A stretch of DNA of 64,000 nt from Azolla pinnata (lineage: Eukaryota > Streptophyta > Polypodiopsida > Salviniales > Salviniaceae): assembly GCA_037176905.1 (NCBI GenBank), contig JBBBWG010002225.1, positions 97,913 through 161,912 of the forward strand. Direction: 5' to 3'. Below, piece by piece: positions 23,781-35,900 of the stretch; position 1 is the stretch's first letter; every line of letters begins with the position of its first letter. The notes under the pieces were generated by a model. It searched no databases. It saw only the letters and a list, made by a program, of their open reading frames with translations, and was not told the origin of the DNA. Made by a program: the position numbers and the translations under genes.

Positions 23781-24110
23781 CCTTCCTAGCCATGAGACAT
23801 TAAGTTATAATTTATAAATTTGTTAGAAAATTCCTTGGTAATTTTCCCATAAATATATAAACAAACGTGGTTGAAAGCCACCGTTTATACATGAGACCCT
23901 GAAATCCAGAACTAATTGGTGTCTAGAAAGAAAGAAAGATATGAATATATATTAACGTCTACTTAGGCCAATATGCGCCACGAGCCAAATCGTATAGTGG
24001 TGTTTTTGTATCGAATCATCTATAAGAGTATAATGACATTACAAATACAACCATCTAATATTTATATAAGGTAAAAGAAAGAAAGGTCTGAGAAGCATAT
24101 TTTGCCAATA
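23781..24110. other. AT-rich spacer
   Basis: About 330 bases of AT-rich DNA lie between the LINE relic and the TTCTAGAA minisatellite. Nothing is recognised in it. Confidence 0.5.
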
Positions 24111-24111
24111 A

Positions 24112-24670
24112 ACAGGTTCTAGAAAGAAGGTTCTTGCAACATTATGGAAAGAAGGTTCCAGAAGCTGTTGGCAGAAAACCCTTGCAACATTCTAGAAAGA
24201 AGGTTCTAGAAGCTGTTGGCAAAAAACCCCTGCAACACATTCTAGAAAGAAGGTTCTAGAAGTTATTAGGCAAAACTCCCCCGGAAAGAAGGTTTTAGAA
24301 GTCTTAGGGAAAGAAGGTTCTAGAAGCTGTTGGCAAAAAACCCTTGCAACACATTCTAGAAAGAAGGTTCTAGAAGTTGTTAGGCAAAACTCCCTACAAC
24401 ATTCCAGAAAGATGGTTCTAGAAGCGTTAGGCAAAGAAGGTTCTAGAAGCTGTTGGCAAAAACCCTTGCAGCATTATGGATGGAAGGTTCTAGAAGCATA
24501 GCAAAATCAAAAAACCCCTTGCAATATTCTGGAAAGAAGGTTCTAAAAGTTGGTAGGCAAAACTCCCTACAACATTTCGGAAAGAAGGTTCTAGAAGAAG
24601 GTTCTGGAAGCTGTTGGCAAAAACCCTTGCAGCATTATGGGAGGAAGGTTCTAGAAGAGGGAAGGTTCTA
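24112..24670 (+). repeat. Minisatellite of TTCTAGAA dyads upstream of plastid bS6
   Basis: Imperfect units contain AGAAAGAAGGTTCTAGAAG followed by CTGTTGGCAAAAACCCTTGCA. At least 15 nTTCnnGAAn dyads occur (TTCTAGAA, TTCCAGAA, TTCTGGAA), often in pairs 14 bases apart. Two-unit dyads are the minimal half of a heat-shock element, but the 14-base spacing breaks the 5-base register needed for a contiguous element. The array runs straight into the 24671 assembly gap, so its length is unknown. Confidence 0.85.
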
Positions 24671-24770
24671 NNNNNNNNNNNNNNNNNNNNNNNNNNNNNN
24701 NNNNNNNNNNNNNNNNNNNNNNNNNNNNNNNNNNNNNNNNNNNNNNNNNNNNNNNNNNNNNNNNNNNNNN
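24671..24770. other. Assembly gap (100 N)
   Basis: A run of exactly 100 Ns lies between the TTCTAGAA minisatellite and the first readable bS6c codons. It hides the start codon of that gene and probably the promoter. Confidence 0.99.
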
Positions 24771-26820
24771 ACTGCTCGTGCCGATGATATCCCGTTCAGA
24801 TCGCAGCTCTCCGTGCATCCGGACAGCTTTCCATCCCCATCTCCCTCTTTTCTGCCTCGGAAGCAACCTCTTTCGCCATCGCCGCAAGCGCCAAAATCAT
24901 CGTTGCAAGCGACTCCGCTCGTCTCATCATCGGCATCGTCATCGTCATCGTCATCCTCAACTCCATCGTCGTCATTCTTATCGCGATTGACTTCGTTGTC
25001 GTTGTCTGTGCATCCTGCATCGCTTTCTGCTCCTTCGATTCCGCATCTCCACATCGACCTCAGCAGCAGCGCGTGCTCCGATGAACCCGAGGGCATGGAA
25101 CAGCAGGAATCAGATCATGAACGAAGGCAAGGAAGCATAGATTTTGCTGGGGAAGTCAGTGCACACAAGCAGAAGGAAAGATTGCCTCTTGGTCAGAGAA
25201 GGTACAGGACGACAGTTATCTTGCGGCCTGACATCACCGAAAAAGAACGGCTGGACTGGACTCAGCGTTACAACGAGGTCAGTGGAGGTCTTCATCTCTC
25301 TTTCATGTTCTATACACGATTCTCTCTTTTTCTCACAGTTCGAAGCTTCGTTCTTTTCCATAGTTTTAAGGACTGTCTTTCTCTGGTCTCAACGATGGGT
25401 CGTTCCATGGTTTCAAATAATTGTGTTAAAGCTTTTCTTTTTCAGTAATTTCCGAGTTTCTGAGTTGATCGATGTTTGTGACGTTTTTATGTGTTTCATC
25501 CTCTTCTCTTCCGGCATTGTCATGTCAGAATCAACCCTTAACATCAACCAAACGCTGGTTGCTTCAACAATTACCATTGGAAATCCACGTATTGTGAGTG
25601 TCCCTGTAAAAACACTAGTCATATGGATTTACCGGAATGTATGATGGGAAACAAAGCTCAAGTGCATAAGCCTAAGAAGTAGAATAAATTCCCTACGAGT
25701 CAAGATTATTATAAAAACGTGAGCAAATTTGTTATTTGTGTCGAATGAACCAAACCTTCAGGTTTCTAAATGTTCCATGATCATCATCTCAATGCATATA
25801 GTGGAATTACTTTCTTGGTTTTGTAATAGTGAGTGGATTGGAAGTTCAAGAAGCGCATCTGAGTAGCTGGGATATTAGAAATTAAAGAAAGTACATGGGA
25901 GATATTGGTGTATAACAAAGGTGAGGATTGGTCTGTGAAACAAACCAGGATTTCAGAAAGATGGATCAATATGGTCATTTGGAGTGGAAAAAAAGGTTGA
26001 AGCTTTTGGTTTTAATTTCTGACGGGCTTTCACAAGCACCAATGGCATATTTTGTATCTGTGGGTTGAGTGAATTTAGGACGTGAACAAGCACCTGTAGG
26101 TTATCCTTTTGCAAGACTTCATAAGTACTAACTGTATACCCATGTTAGTAAATCCTTTGAATATCGAGTGGCCAATCCATAAATGAAGGACAGTACATGA
26201 ATATAAGTTCCAACAATCACTCGACCTTCACATAATTCACTGATAAATGAAGTGTGAAACAATGGAAGAGGTGCCATAGTATGGATGTGCAGTTGGTGAT
26301 GAGCTACATTTGTGATTGTAAAGTTTTTAATATATTGGAATTATAATGAGCAATGAATATTTTTGTCTGTATATAGTTGACAGTGCATGGTATCTATCGA
26401 ACAAATGTATAGTTGACAGTGATGTATGATTTGTCTTGATTTGTGCATTGCATGTTGTTCATGCCACAAATGTTTTGGTTTATTCATGTATTGTATATCT
26501 AGATTCTGTACTAAGTGCACTTTTGAAACAAGTCTGGAGATGCATTGCCAGATGACGATCTCTTGAATGGTTTCGATGTTTGTTTTCTGTAGGCCATTAC
26601 TGCAGGAGGTGTTGTAAATGTGGAGTTTATGAATCGGGGCTTACTTCCTCTCACGTATAGCATCAAGAAGAAAGACCTCGGAGGATTGAGTCAAACCTAT
26701 TTGGACGGTGTCTTAATGCATATCTCATATACTACTAAACCTGAAAGGCAGCTTGATTTGCAAAAGAAGCTCAATGCAGATGACAATGTGATTCGGACAA
26801 TTACAGTGTTACTCAAGTAA
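24771..26820 (+). CDS. RPS6: Plastid 30S ribosomal protein bS6, 5' partial
   Basis: Readable exon 1 is 24771-25277 and exon 2 is 26593-26820, joined in phase 0 (GAG|GTCAGT ... CTGTAG|GCC). After the gap the frame gives a Ser/Pro-rich plastid transit-type region without an in-frame Met until 25096, so the start is probably in the gap. The bS6 fold then follows: RRYRTTVILRPDITEKERLD, the junction NEVAI... replaced by NE|AITAGGVVNVEFMNRG, LLPLTYSIKKKD, TYLDGVLMHISYTTKPERQL and LNADDNVIRTITVLLK. bS6 binds 16S rRNA with bS18 on the platform of the 30S subunit. The nuclear location and presequence point to the chloroplast. A mitochondrial form is less likely but not excluded. Confidence 0.88.
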
Positions 26821-28265
26821 GAGAAGACATTATGTATGGTTGGTTTGATCTCACTTTGCACTGGTGTTGCATACAAAGCCTTTCTAATCAGATCTAAAAC
26901 CAACATTAGATGGAAGTCAGCAGCAGAGACATGTGGTGTGAGAACCATATCATTGGTGCCGGCGTTTTGTTTAAGTCGACAGATCAAAATGAGGAAACCA
27001 TCATGAGTTGCAATGGTAAAAGTGTGGGGTTTTTACTTTGCTGTGATTTGGTTACTGCACATACAAATTCCTTGGAGGCCTATAAATTTTGAGGCAACAA
27101 GGTCTTTACTTGATGGAAAGCTCAATGACGATTCGGTAAATTCTTCTAGTCCTTGTTATGGAACTGCTCTTGGACAATAGAGCGATTTCCAGGCTTCTGT
27201 CAGAAAGACTTACAAAAACGGGCATCAGAAACATCTTTCTCAGGTTTACCAAACTGATGTTTCTGATGATTTCCAAGATTACGTCTCAGACTTACAAAAA
27301 TGGACATGTCCAAATCAAGAAGCATTTGCTCTAGTGATGGTGCTCTCAGAAGTCAAAGCTCTTGTGGAATCGCACGTCTGACTGGTTTTATACACTTTTT
27401 ACACCCCCCCAAAGTTGGCTGTAATGCCTTAGCTAATGCAATATCCATTAGGTGTCCGAACCTTAGAAGGGTTTTTGTATGGAAGACATTCTACACAAAT
27501 GATCAATGTGCATATGTATGGTATACAATAGGGTTGCTGTTTTACATAAGGAAAAACAATGTTTGAAGAATGATTGAAAAACTGTCTAAGTATGCTTTCT
27601 TGTTGCTGATATTTTAAGAAAAGAAAGAACATGATACTACGATGACTTGAAGCGTCCAAGCTTCTCTCTCAAATGGGTTATGTGTGTTGCATGACACAAA
27701 GTCGAGCTATGGCGTTCACGATCAGTTACAAGAATTTTCTCTACTTGGCATGGAAATGTTGCTGTGCTAAAGAGAGAACAGTTTGAGATTCTAAACTTAT
27801 TCGACTATCTCAATAGTAGTGCTAAGTGGAGGAGACTTGATGTCTGATTGATATTGTGGGTCATTCATTCGTATGGTTCAATGCATCAAGCTTGTTGATA
27901 ACTATGGAAGCCATATCTCTCTCCAGAGATAGTCAGATAGCTTGGAAAAGCATCGAACATAGGATGCATCTCCTAAGGAATCAACTCATCGGTCCACCCA
28001 TATGATGTGGAATAAAATCCCGGGTGTAACAGCAGCTCGGGAAGGGCTTGCTTTTGATCAAAATGGCCTTGAGGGGCTTTGGCTCGCAAGTAATTTGAGG
28101 CATCTTAGATGCAGACGGTGATTCTGCGCTCCCTACCTCAATTAAACCTAGCTGACATTTCGGAATGCGTCGAGGATTTTACGAAGATTCCAACTTTGGG
28201 GGCAAAAAGGGACAACAGAGGCATGTTACTCGCGTGTTTTGTCTCTAGATGATGTAACAGCAAAG
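26821..28265. other. Spacer between bS6c and MFAP1
   Basis: The first part is likely bS6c 3' UTR. No conserved coding sequence, RNA gene or repeat array is visible, and the short open frames (27300-27566 and others) match nothing I know. Confidence 0.5.
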
Positions 28266-28269
28266 CATT

Positions 28270-29078
28270 ACAACCTGACTCGAATACGCACGAATGTGTA
28301 TGCATATCCATGTATGTATGTCTCTGCATGTCTACATCGGCATGCATGCGTGCGTGCATGTGGGTATGCCTTTTCTGCATGTAGATGCGGTATGTATGTA
28401 TGCGTGCGTGCATGCATATGCATCAGTCTATGCATGCATGCATGCACTGTATGTGTGTATGCCTTGTATGTATGTAGATGTGGGTATGTATGTGTGCATG
28501 CGTGCATGCATGTGGGTGTGCATGCACGCATGTGTATGTGCGTATGTTTGTGTATGTATGGATGTATGTGTGCATGCGTGCATGCATGTGGGTGTGCATG
28601 CACGCATGTTTATGTGCGTATGTCTGTGTATGTATGGATGTATGTGTGTCTCTGTGTCGGTGTATGTATGTATGCATGCATGCATGTGTTGTCCGTATAT
28701 GTATGTATGTGTGCATGCATGTGTATGCCCGTGTATATGTATGTATGTGTGCATGCATGCGTATGTCCCCGTATATGTATGTATGTATGCATGCAGGCAT
28801 GCATGTGCATGTCCGTATATGTACCGTATGTATGTATGCGTGCATGCAATGTGTATGTCCGTATATGTATGTATGCGTGCATGCAATGTGTGTGTGCGTA
28901 TATGTATGTATGCGTGCATGCATGTGTATGTCCGTATATGTATGTATGCGTGCATGCAATGTGTATGTCCGTATATGTATGTATGTGTGCATGTATGTGT
29001 ATGTGTGTATACGTATGTATGTGTGCATGTGCGGGTATGTGTATGCGCACGTATACATACATATGTATGGACATGGTG
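28270..29078 (+). repeat. ATGCATGC/TGTATG low-complexity block upstream of MFAP1
   Basis: About 800 bases are made of TGTATGTATG, GTGCATGCATG and TGTGTATGT words in irregular higher-order units of about 60-70 bases with CCGTATATGTATGTATG cores. It alternates purine and pyrimidine almost throughout. Every frame on both strands is open for long stretches (Cys/Met/Val-rich or His/Thr/Ile-rich), an artefact of the repeat. It ends about 530 bases before the MFAP1 start codon. Confidence 0.95.
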
Positions 29079-29609
29079 AACACAGAGAAGAGTTGCAGAG
29101 GAACCGGAGCGCGGAGCAGCAGCGTCGCTCTGCTAAACCCTAATTCCTTCAGGCGTCCACCGACAGAGTGCGAGCGAGCGACAGAGAAAGAGCGAGCGAG
29201 AGAGAGAGAGAGAGAGCCATCGTCTGCATGCAGCATCTTTGAAAGCGCGGCTAGCAAAGAAATCTCAGGTAACGCCTCCTACTCCGAAAGAACCACAAGC
29301 TCTGGAAGAGAACATGTAAGCGCATCTCTCTTTCCCGCCCCCAAGAAATGCACCGGCGGTAAGGTAGGGACCCACCTCCCTGTACGCCGCCACAACATTC
29401 GTCGTCAACAGACAGCTCCAGGTGTGCCATCGTGCTCCATCACATCTTCTTCCGTAACAAATCTGCATTCCGTTGTGTGCATCATTTGCATATGCATCTG
29501 AGCCGTCGCGGCGCATACGCGAGTTGCAAATTGCATATACTTGGCCCTCGCTGCATCCGCCACCAACAAATCCTTGCATTCATACGCGCTTTTCGTTCGC
29601 CCACGAATC

Positions 29610-31989
29610 ATGTCGGTCGCTGCGGGTGTGAGTGATGCTGCCATCACGGTGAGGGAGAAGCTCCGTGGCAAGATCGGGCAGACGAAAGTGAAAAGGTATT
29701 GGCCCGGAAAGGCTCCGGAATGGGCTGACGATATCGATGAAGAGATCGAAGCTAGGGAAAGAACAAAGGAAGAGCTTCTTTATCGAGCTTTCCCACCTGA
29801 AGCGTCCGATGGCGTCGGTGTTACCAGTCTCGGTGTTAGTTTTGGGACCCCTTCAGATGACCCTCGGCTTCGACGATTGGCTGAAAGCCGTCGTGATCGA
29901 GAAGAAGCCATTGCTCGCCACCGAGAAATCAGACAAGCGGAGATTGTTAGCACCCGAGAAGAAGAGAGGAAGGCTAAGGAAGGTGCTGAATTCGAAGAGG
30001 AAGATGAAGATGCCATCGAAGAGAGGCGGAGAAGGCTTAGGGAGAAAAGGCTTAACGAGCCCGAAGTGGAAGAGCTGCAAGAGGAGGAAGAAGAAGAGGA
30101 AGAGGAAGAGGAGTCTGAGTATGAGACTGATTCAGAAGAAGATGTGGGGGTTAGGGTAATGATAAAGCCTGTATTTGTTCCCAAGCAAGAGAGGGAGACC
30201 ATCCAAGAGAGAGAGAAGCTTGAAGCTGAGGAGATCGCCTTAGAAGAGGCTGTAAAGAAGCGGCGAGAGGAGAGGAAGATCGAGACCAAGCAGATCGTCA
30301 TTGAGGAGATAAAGAAAGAGGAGGAGATTGCCAAGAACATGGAAGCAAATGCTGACAATGGTGAGGTAGATACTGATGATGAAGTGAATGAGGCGGAGGA
30401 GTATGAGGCATGGAAGGTGAGAGAAATCGCTCGGATCAAGAGGGATCGGGATGATAGAGATGCTTTGATCAAGGAGAGAGAAGAGGTTGAGAAGGTGAGG
30501 AATATGACAGAAGAGGAGAGGCGGGAATGGGAGAAGAAGAATCCCAAGCCTCTCCCCATGTCCAAGAAGAAATGGAAATTCATGCAGAAATACTTCCACA
30601 AAGGTGCTTTCTTTCAGACACCTGCCGATGATCGGGTGGGAACCGAAGGAGGGTATGACATATATAGGAGAGATTTCTCAGCACCAACTGGAGAAGACAA
30701 GCTGGACAAAACTATTCTTCCTAAGGTTATGCAAGTGAAACATTTTGGGCGAAGCGGAAGAACTAAGTGGACCCATCTTGTTGCTGAGGATACAACTGAC
30801 TGGACTGATCCGTATGTATTCTTATACCCTTGTACTCGTGGTTTTCTCACATATGGAGCCTACTCATGTTCAGATTGTGATTGCCTGTCCCTAAATTTGT
30901 TGATGGTTCTTTGCCAAACACGATAGTTTTTACTTTATATTCATTGGTTTCAGAGTGTGTATTCTCTATCGTGTTTGGGGTGTGATTTTTGCCAAATTTG
31001 CAGTTTGTGGTCGCTCTGCCAAGTTGATAGTTTCAGCTTTCCACCTTCATTCTTTTCAGATTATATTTTCTCTGTGGTGTTTAGGGAGTGTGCCTTTTGT
31101 TAAACCCGATAGTTTTTACATTTTCCATTGCTTTCAGATATGTATTATCTGTATGTGCTTTACTTCCTTCTCCACTGTTCCTTCTATCCTAATGGTTCAG
31201 TTTGCAGTTTCACATTACATTCTCTGTATTTAGAAGCTTGTGCTTGCATGTTATTTTTACTCATATCTTAATCTCGTCGCTTGACTGCCGAGTGTGGTAG
31301 AAGATCAACGGGAAGATACATATCTAGCTGGTATTTCTTTGCATCTTTTTATAGTGTATGTTCTGGGATTAGGGTTTGTCGCAATTTCTGAGATTTGGGT
31401 TTGTAGCTGATTATAGGATTAGGGCTTGTTTGAATATAGGATTAGGGTTTGTTTGAAAGAGTGTAAGAGATATTTAGGATTTCGGCCAGAGTTCTATCAG
31501 CTCGGCTGCCTGAGTATCTCATAACCCCCCCCCCCCCTCCCAAATGAATCTGAGTATCAGGGCCTCAGGTCCGAGTTGCATGAAGGGAAGGGGGAGGTGC
31601 ATGAATGAAGTCAACTCCCAGCACACTATTTTACGAGACTGGGCTTCTGTGTTTCACCTTTGAATTTCAGAATCAAAGATATGAATATAGGATTAAGAAC
31701 CTTCAAAATGTTAAGATTTCTGCTAAGTAGTTGAGTTAAAACAGATTTGTAAGGTTACGTAACTTCTTTCTAAAAAGAAATATTTTGAATCCCTGATACT
31801 GATGTAAGAGGGGAGGATGTGTATAATATTGTGAGATCTAACCCTGATTTTTTCTCTTCATTCTGCTACAGATGGGTTCGTAATGATGCACTTCGGACTG
31901 CATATACCAACAAGATGGCTGCTGTGAATAGACCCATTGCTAAACCAAAAGGCAGCAAGAAGCTCAAAGATTGGGAGAGTATAAAGTAA
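29610..31989 (+). CDS. MFAP1: Microfibrillar-associated protein 1 homologue (spliceosome), two coding exons
   Basis: The exons are 29610-30811 and 31872-31989 (CC|GTATGT ... CTACAG|A), giving 439 residues. The start is the MSVAAGVSD codon, which matches plant orthologues; an in-frame ATG 69 bases upstream adds a non-conserved stretch. The N-terminal motif [20 protein letters not shown] is followed by long Glu/Arg-rich coiled-coil sequence, with a run of 13 Glu near residue 160. Then comes the conserved C-terminal domain: [75 protein letters not shown] and [13 protein letters not shown]1 joins the spliceosome at the B complex with the tri-snRNP in the nucleus. The last exon encodes [19 protein letters not shown]. 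The UBA-like gene is convergent. Confidence 0.96.
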
Positions 31990-32944
31990 ACGGTGTTATC
32001 GCAACAAGTTTCTGTAGTCAGATATTATCTGTATTCATCTCTAACCGCTACATCACACCACAACATTTTTGCTGAAATGATGTTCAAGCTTCAGAACAGA
32101 TTGTAAATGCTGATGTTGGAATGGTGCAGATTAGAGACAAGAAAACTAAGTGTGACTGATGTTCTAAATGTGAGATCTTTTCTTTTTCTCTCAATTGTCA
32201 TGGTCTCCTCTTGCCTTTGTTCACTTGCTATTGGGTAATTCCAAAGGTGAAACATCAACAGGGTATAATCTGGTATGGTTTGCGTTTCACATCCTGTAAA
32301 GTGTAAGTTTGTGCTAGGCCAGACCATCGTAACAAAGATATCAATGCTGGGTGAATTGTGGTGTGGTATTTTGATTATTTACAGAGTTCTGATTTATGTT
32401 AGTACTTGCATCAGAATTGAGAATGTCTGAACATACTTAGTGTAATCTTTACTTGTTGAATAAAGTTAACATTGAGAAACATTGAGAGAAAGAAATATCA
32501 CATAGAAAACTAGGTTTTCTGTTAAGATCATGCTTTCATAATATAAAGTGCATTTGGAAAATGGGAGCCACTTGATGCAAGTAATAGGAATTGTAAATAA
32601 TCCCCCCCTTAGCATAGTTCATACAGATCTACTCCATTATTACATCATGCCACATGTGTCAAATTGCTTCCCAAGGCTTCATGTAAAAGATGCCTTAGCA
32701 CTAGAGTTTTATAAATTGACCACATAATGCCTTTGACAGATCAAAGCTTATTCAACATGAAACAGTAGTTAAAGGTAACAAATTATTCAAGCTTTTCAAA
32801 TTAGTCTGAAGAAGAAATCTCAACTAAAGGAAGCCCTTCTGAACGCAAAAATAAACTAATGTTCTACTTGATTCTGTACAAAAAATTTGTGAGCAGTAAA
32901 TGTACATATATCTTTTTATCCACAATCTCGCGTGTACAATTTGT
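31990..32944. other. Spacer between convergent MFAP1 and UBA-like genes
   Basis: This is likely the two 3' UTRs. The sequence is AT-rich with no further gene or repeat visible. Confidence 0.6.
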
Positions 32945-35900
32945 TTAGCCAAGAAGATGTGCAGAAGCACGCTCCTTATCATTATCATACATTGCCAGGG
33001 CACCTGCTATTTTCTCAGGTTCAAACCCCATCTCTCTCAACACCTTGAAGGATGATACAAAATCTATGACCTAGTACCAGAAAAGCATTAATTTAGACTC
33101 ATCATTAGCTTTCACTTATAATATGAAGAAAGAGCGAGAGAATAGTGCCTTGGGTTGGACGTCCCCATATGTTGCTAATGCCAAAACAACTGCCTCCTTA
33201 TTTAGGCCTGTAGAGGTGTACTTGAGGACGACTGGATCTTCCACTACAGCCTTCAGATAAATGCAACTTCATCACTGTTAGAAAACATCTATTACAATAA
33301 TATAGTTCTTTTATGGATAATGCCACTCAACATTAACCTAATTGTGCCCAAATCACCACCATACTGTTAGAAGACATTATAAACCTACAAAAAAATATGC
33401 ACATATCTGAACCTAATATTTACCTATACATAGAGCATTAATCATCCTCAGTTTCGACAAAAGCTCCCAGTAACAAAGTTTCATTCCCTTTGATTTCCCA
33501 GATCTAGCTTCTTTCAATGGTTTCTTATTAAACGATCATCACGTAAAGAGCATACATTAGGAAGAACGTAATGGAAGTGAGGTTTGTTTACCGGAGGAGA
33601 TGCATTCCATGTAGATAGGCCATTTTTTGCTTCCTCCAATATTCTTCGCTCCAGATCAAAATCAAAGTGAAATGAGCTGGCAGGTATATCATCAAGTAAA
33701 GGCAGAAGTTGGGGCTGCCAAAGAATATACAAATGAGAAATAATGTGATTGCATACATTGTAGCGTAAGTATATTTGGTTCCCTAGTTAAGTTCACATAC
33801 TGATGGACTCAGCCGATACTCTGGCTTTATCGCTACTTTAATACCAACACCTGCATTCATAGATATAACAGATGAGAGCTTATTTTGACAAAAAGTTGAT
33901 GTTCCAACAAATATCTGATTCTTAAGTTTGAACATCGACGCTCTAATTGCAGAATTCAACATTACTTAAAAACCACAGTCACATCATAAGGATTGGCCAC
34001 CAAATAGAATCAAATGGATTTTCACAAATCTGAGGTGTGGGACCCAGATAAATATACCACCATGTATTATTGTTACAATAAGAGATTTTACTACTTTGTA
34101 CTAAAACCTCTATACATAAATAATGCACAACATGCTTCTTGTGGAGGTTCAAGTATGCCACTGACAAATCACGCCAACCAAACAAGTCAGTGAACCACAA
34201 ATGCTCTAAATGATGCAACCAAGGAGAGCATGTCAGGAAAACTGACCCTAAATCTCCAAATGCTCCAAACAATGCAACCAAGGAGAGTTGTAATTGAATC
34301 ACAGAATTTTATATGAAGAATCAACAAAGTATATGAAACATGCGAGACAGACTTATAACATATCTCATATAACAAGAAGAATGTTAGTAAAGTCTTACAA
34401 TGTAATCCACTTGGATGTATAAGAACCGGGTAAAAAATCTGACCTTTGGCAGATGTAAACATTTCAGGACGGTCACAAACATGTTCGCTAGTGTTAGATA
34501 TGATAAGATACAAGATAATATGTTATGGGCATAACCTTAGGAACAAATTTATAAGGCTAATTTGAATGGTTTAAGAGTACAATAAGTAAGAAACCAATTA
34601 TCCTAGGTCTGGGACAAACCCATATGGTCACTATTTAGGTGCAAACGTACCTAGTGGTCAGGGAGCCCTAGAAGTTTGACCTATATAAAGGAGACTAGCT
34701 ACCTCCTTTTATTACAACATCCTGAGACGTTATAAAGATTGTCTTAGTGAGGCTAGGCTCTCGGTCATTGGATCTGTACATGTTAGCTATCGGGGTATAA
34801 TCTAAGGTCATAATTTGTGGTATGAGACACAAATGGTACTTTAGATTCATCTTCAATCCTTCGCCCAGGGGTGATTGGTGCGGTTAACCACCCTTAATTC
34901 ATTTTGAGAATCTTCTTTCTAATACTGCTCATCATTAGTAGATCCATAATATAATACATGATTGTGATATTGCATGCACAATCTCATTCCGCACAAACTC
35001 AAACGAAAGGAGCCTATGCTTTGATCGAGTACAGAATATGTCTCGAAGGAGTTCATGCCCTATCTCTAAGGCAAAGGAGCATGCTGGGATCCTTCGCCCG
35101 GGGGTGATTGCTGTGGTTAACCACCCTTAATTCATTTTGAGAATCTTCTCTCTAATAGTGCTCATCATTAGTAGATCCATAATATAATACATGATTGTGA
35201 TATTGCATGCACAATATCATTCCACAGAAACTCAAATGAAAGGAGCCTATGCTTTGATAGAGTACAGAATATGTCTCAAAGGAGTTGATGCCCTATCTCT
35301 GAGACAAAGGAGCATGCTGGGAATTGTCCTAATAATGTACGCAACAGAATGATATTGACGAGAGAAATAAAAACTCAATATTTGAACTCGGATGGGACAT
35401 GTTACAGGAATAAAACACCAAAAAACTTATTGGGCAGAGGTGGTTGTTACAGCTGTGTACTAAGTAAATTGGTGCACAACAGAAAGGGCTCAAAAATGAC
35501 CTCTCATGAGAACTATTTCGGGAAAACACTGAACCTTTCACAAGTTAAGGTTTTTGGCAACATCACGTGCACATTCTGGGTGAGAAGTGACAAAAGCTCA
35601 ACTTCAAGTCAAAGAAGTGCATTCTTGCCCACTACTTATTGGAGCAAAAAGGGTGTAAGTGTGGTTCAACCACTCAACATGACATGCTTGAATAAGCAAA
35701 GATGTTGTTTTTGATAAATAAGCATCATGGCGAGCACGGGGATTGGCGATCTCTGACGCCATCTGACTCCACTCCAAGATTAGAGAAGAAGATTTGCCAA
35801 AACCCATCCCAGAGACAGAGACCCCAGGCCTATTGAGAAAAGAAGGGATTTCATGTACAAGTGAATGCCTTACAAACATCAACAATACAACACAATCCAG

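Noticed and set aside
28239-29257. Open frames of 200-420 residues rich in Cys/Met/Val (+) or His/Thr/Ile (-)
   Set aside because: They are products of ATGCATGC/TGTATG low-complexity DNA, and similar frames appear in every such block (37.5, 53.5 and 55.7 kb). The MFAP1 frame starts only at 29610.
29780-30601. 273-residue minus-strand Ser-rich open frame
   Set aside because: It is antisense to the Glu/Arg-rich MFAP1 exon, and GAG/GAA codons read as CTC/TTC.
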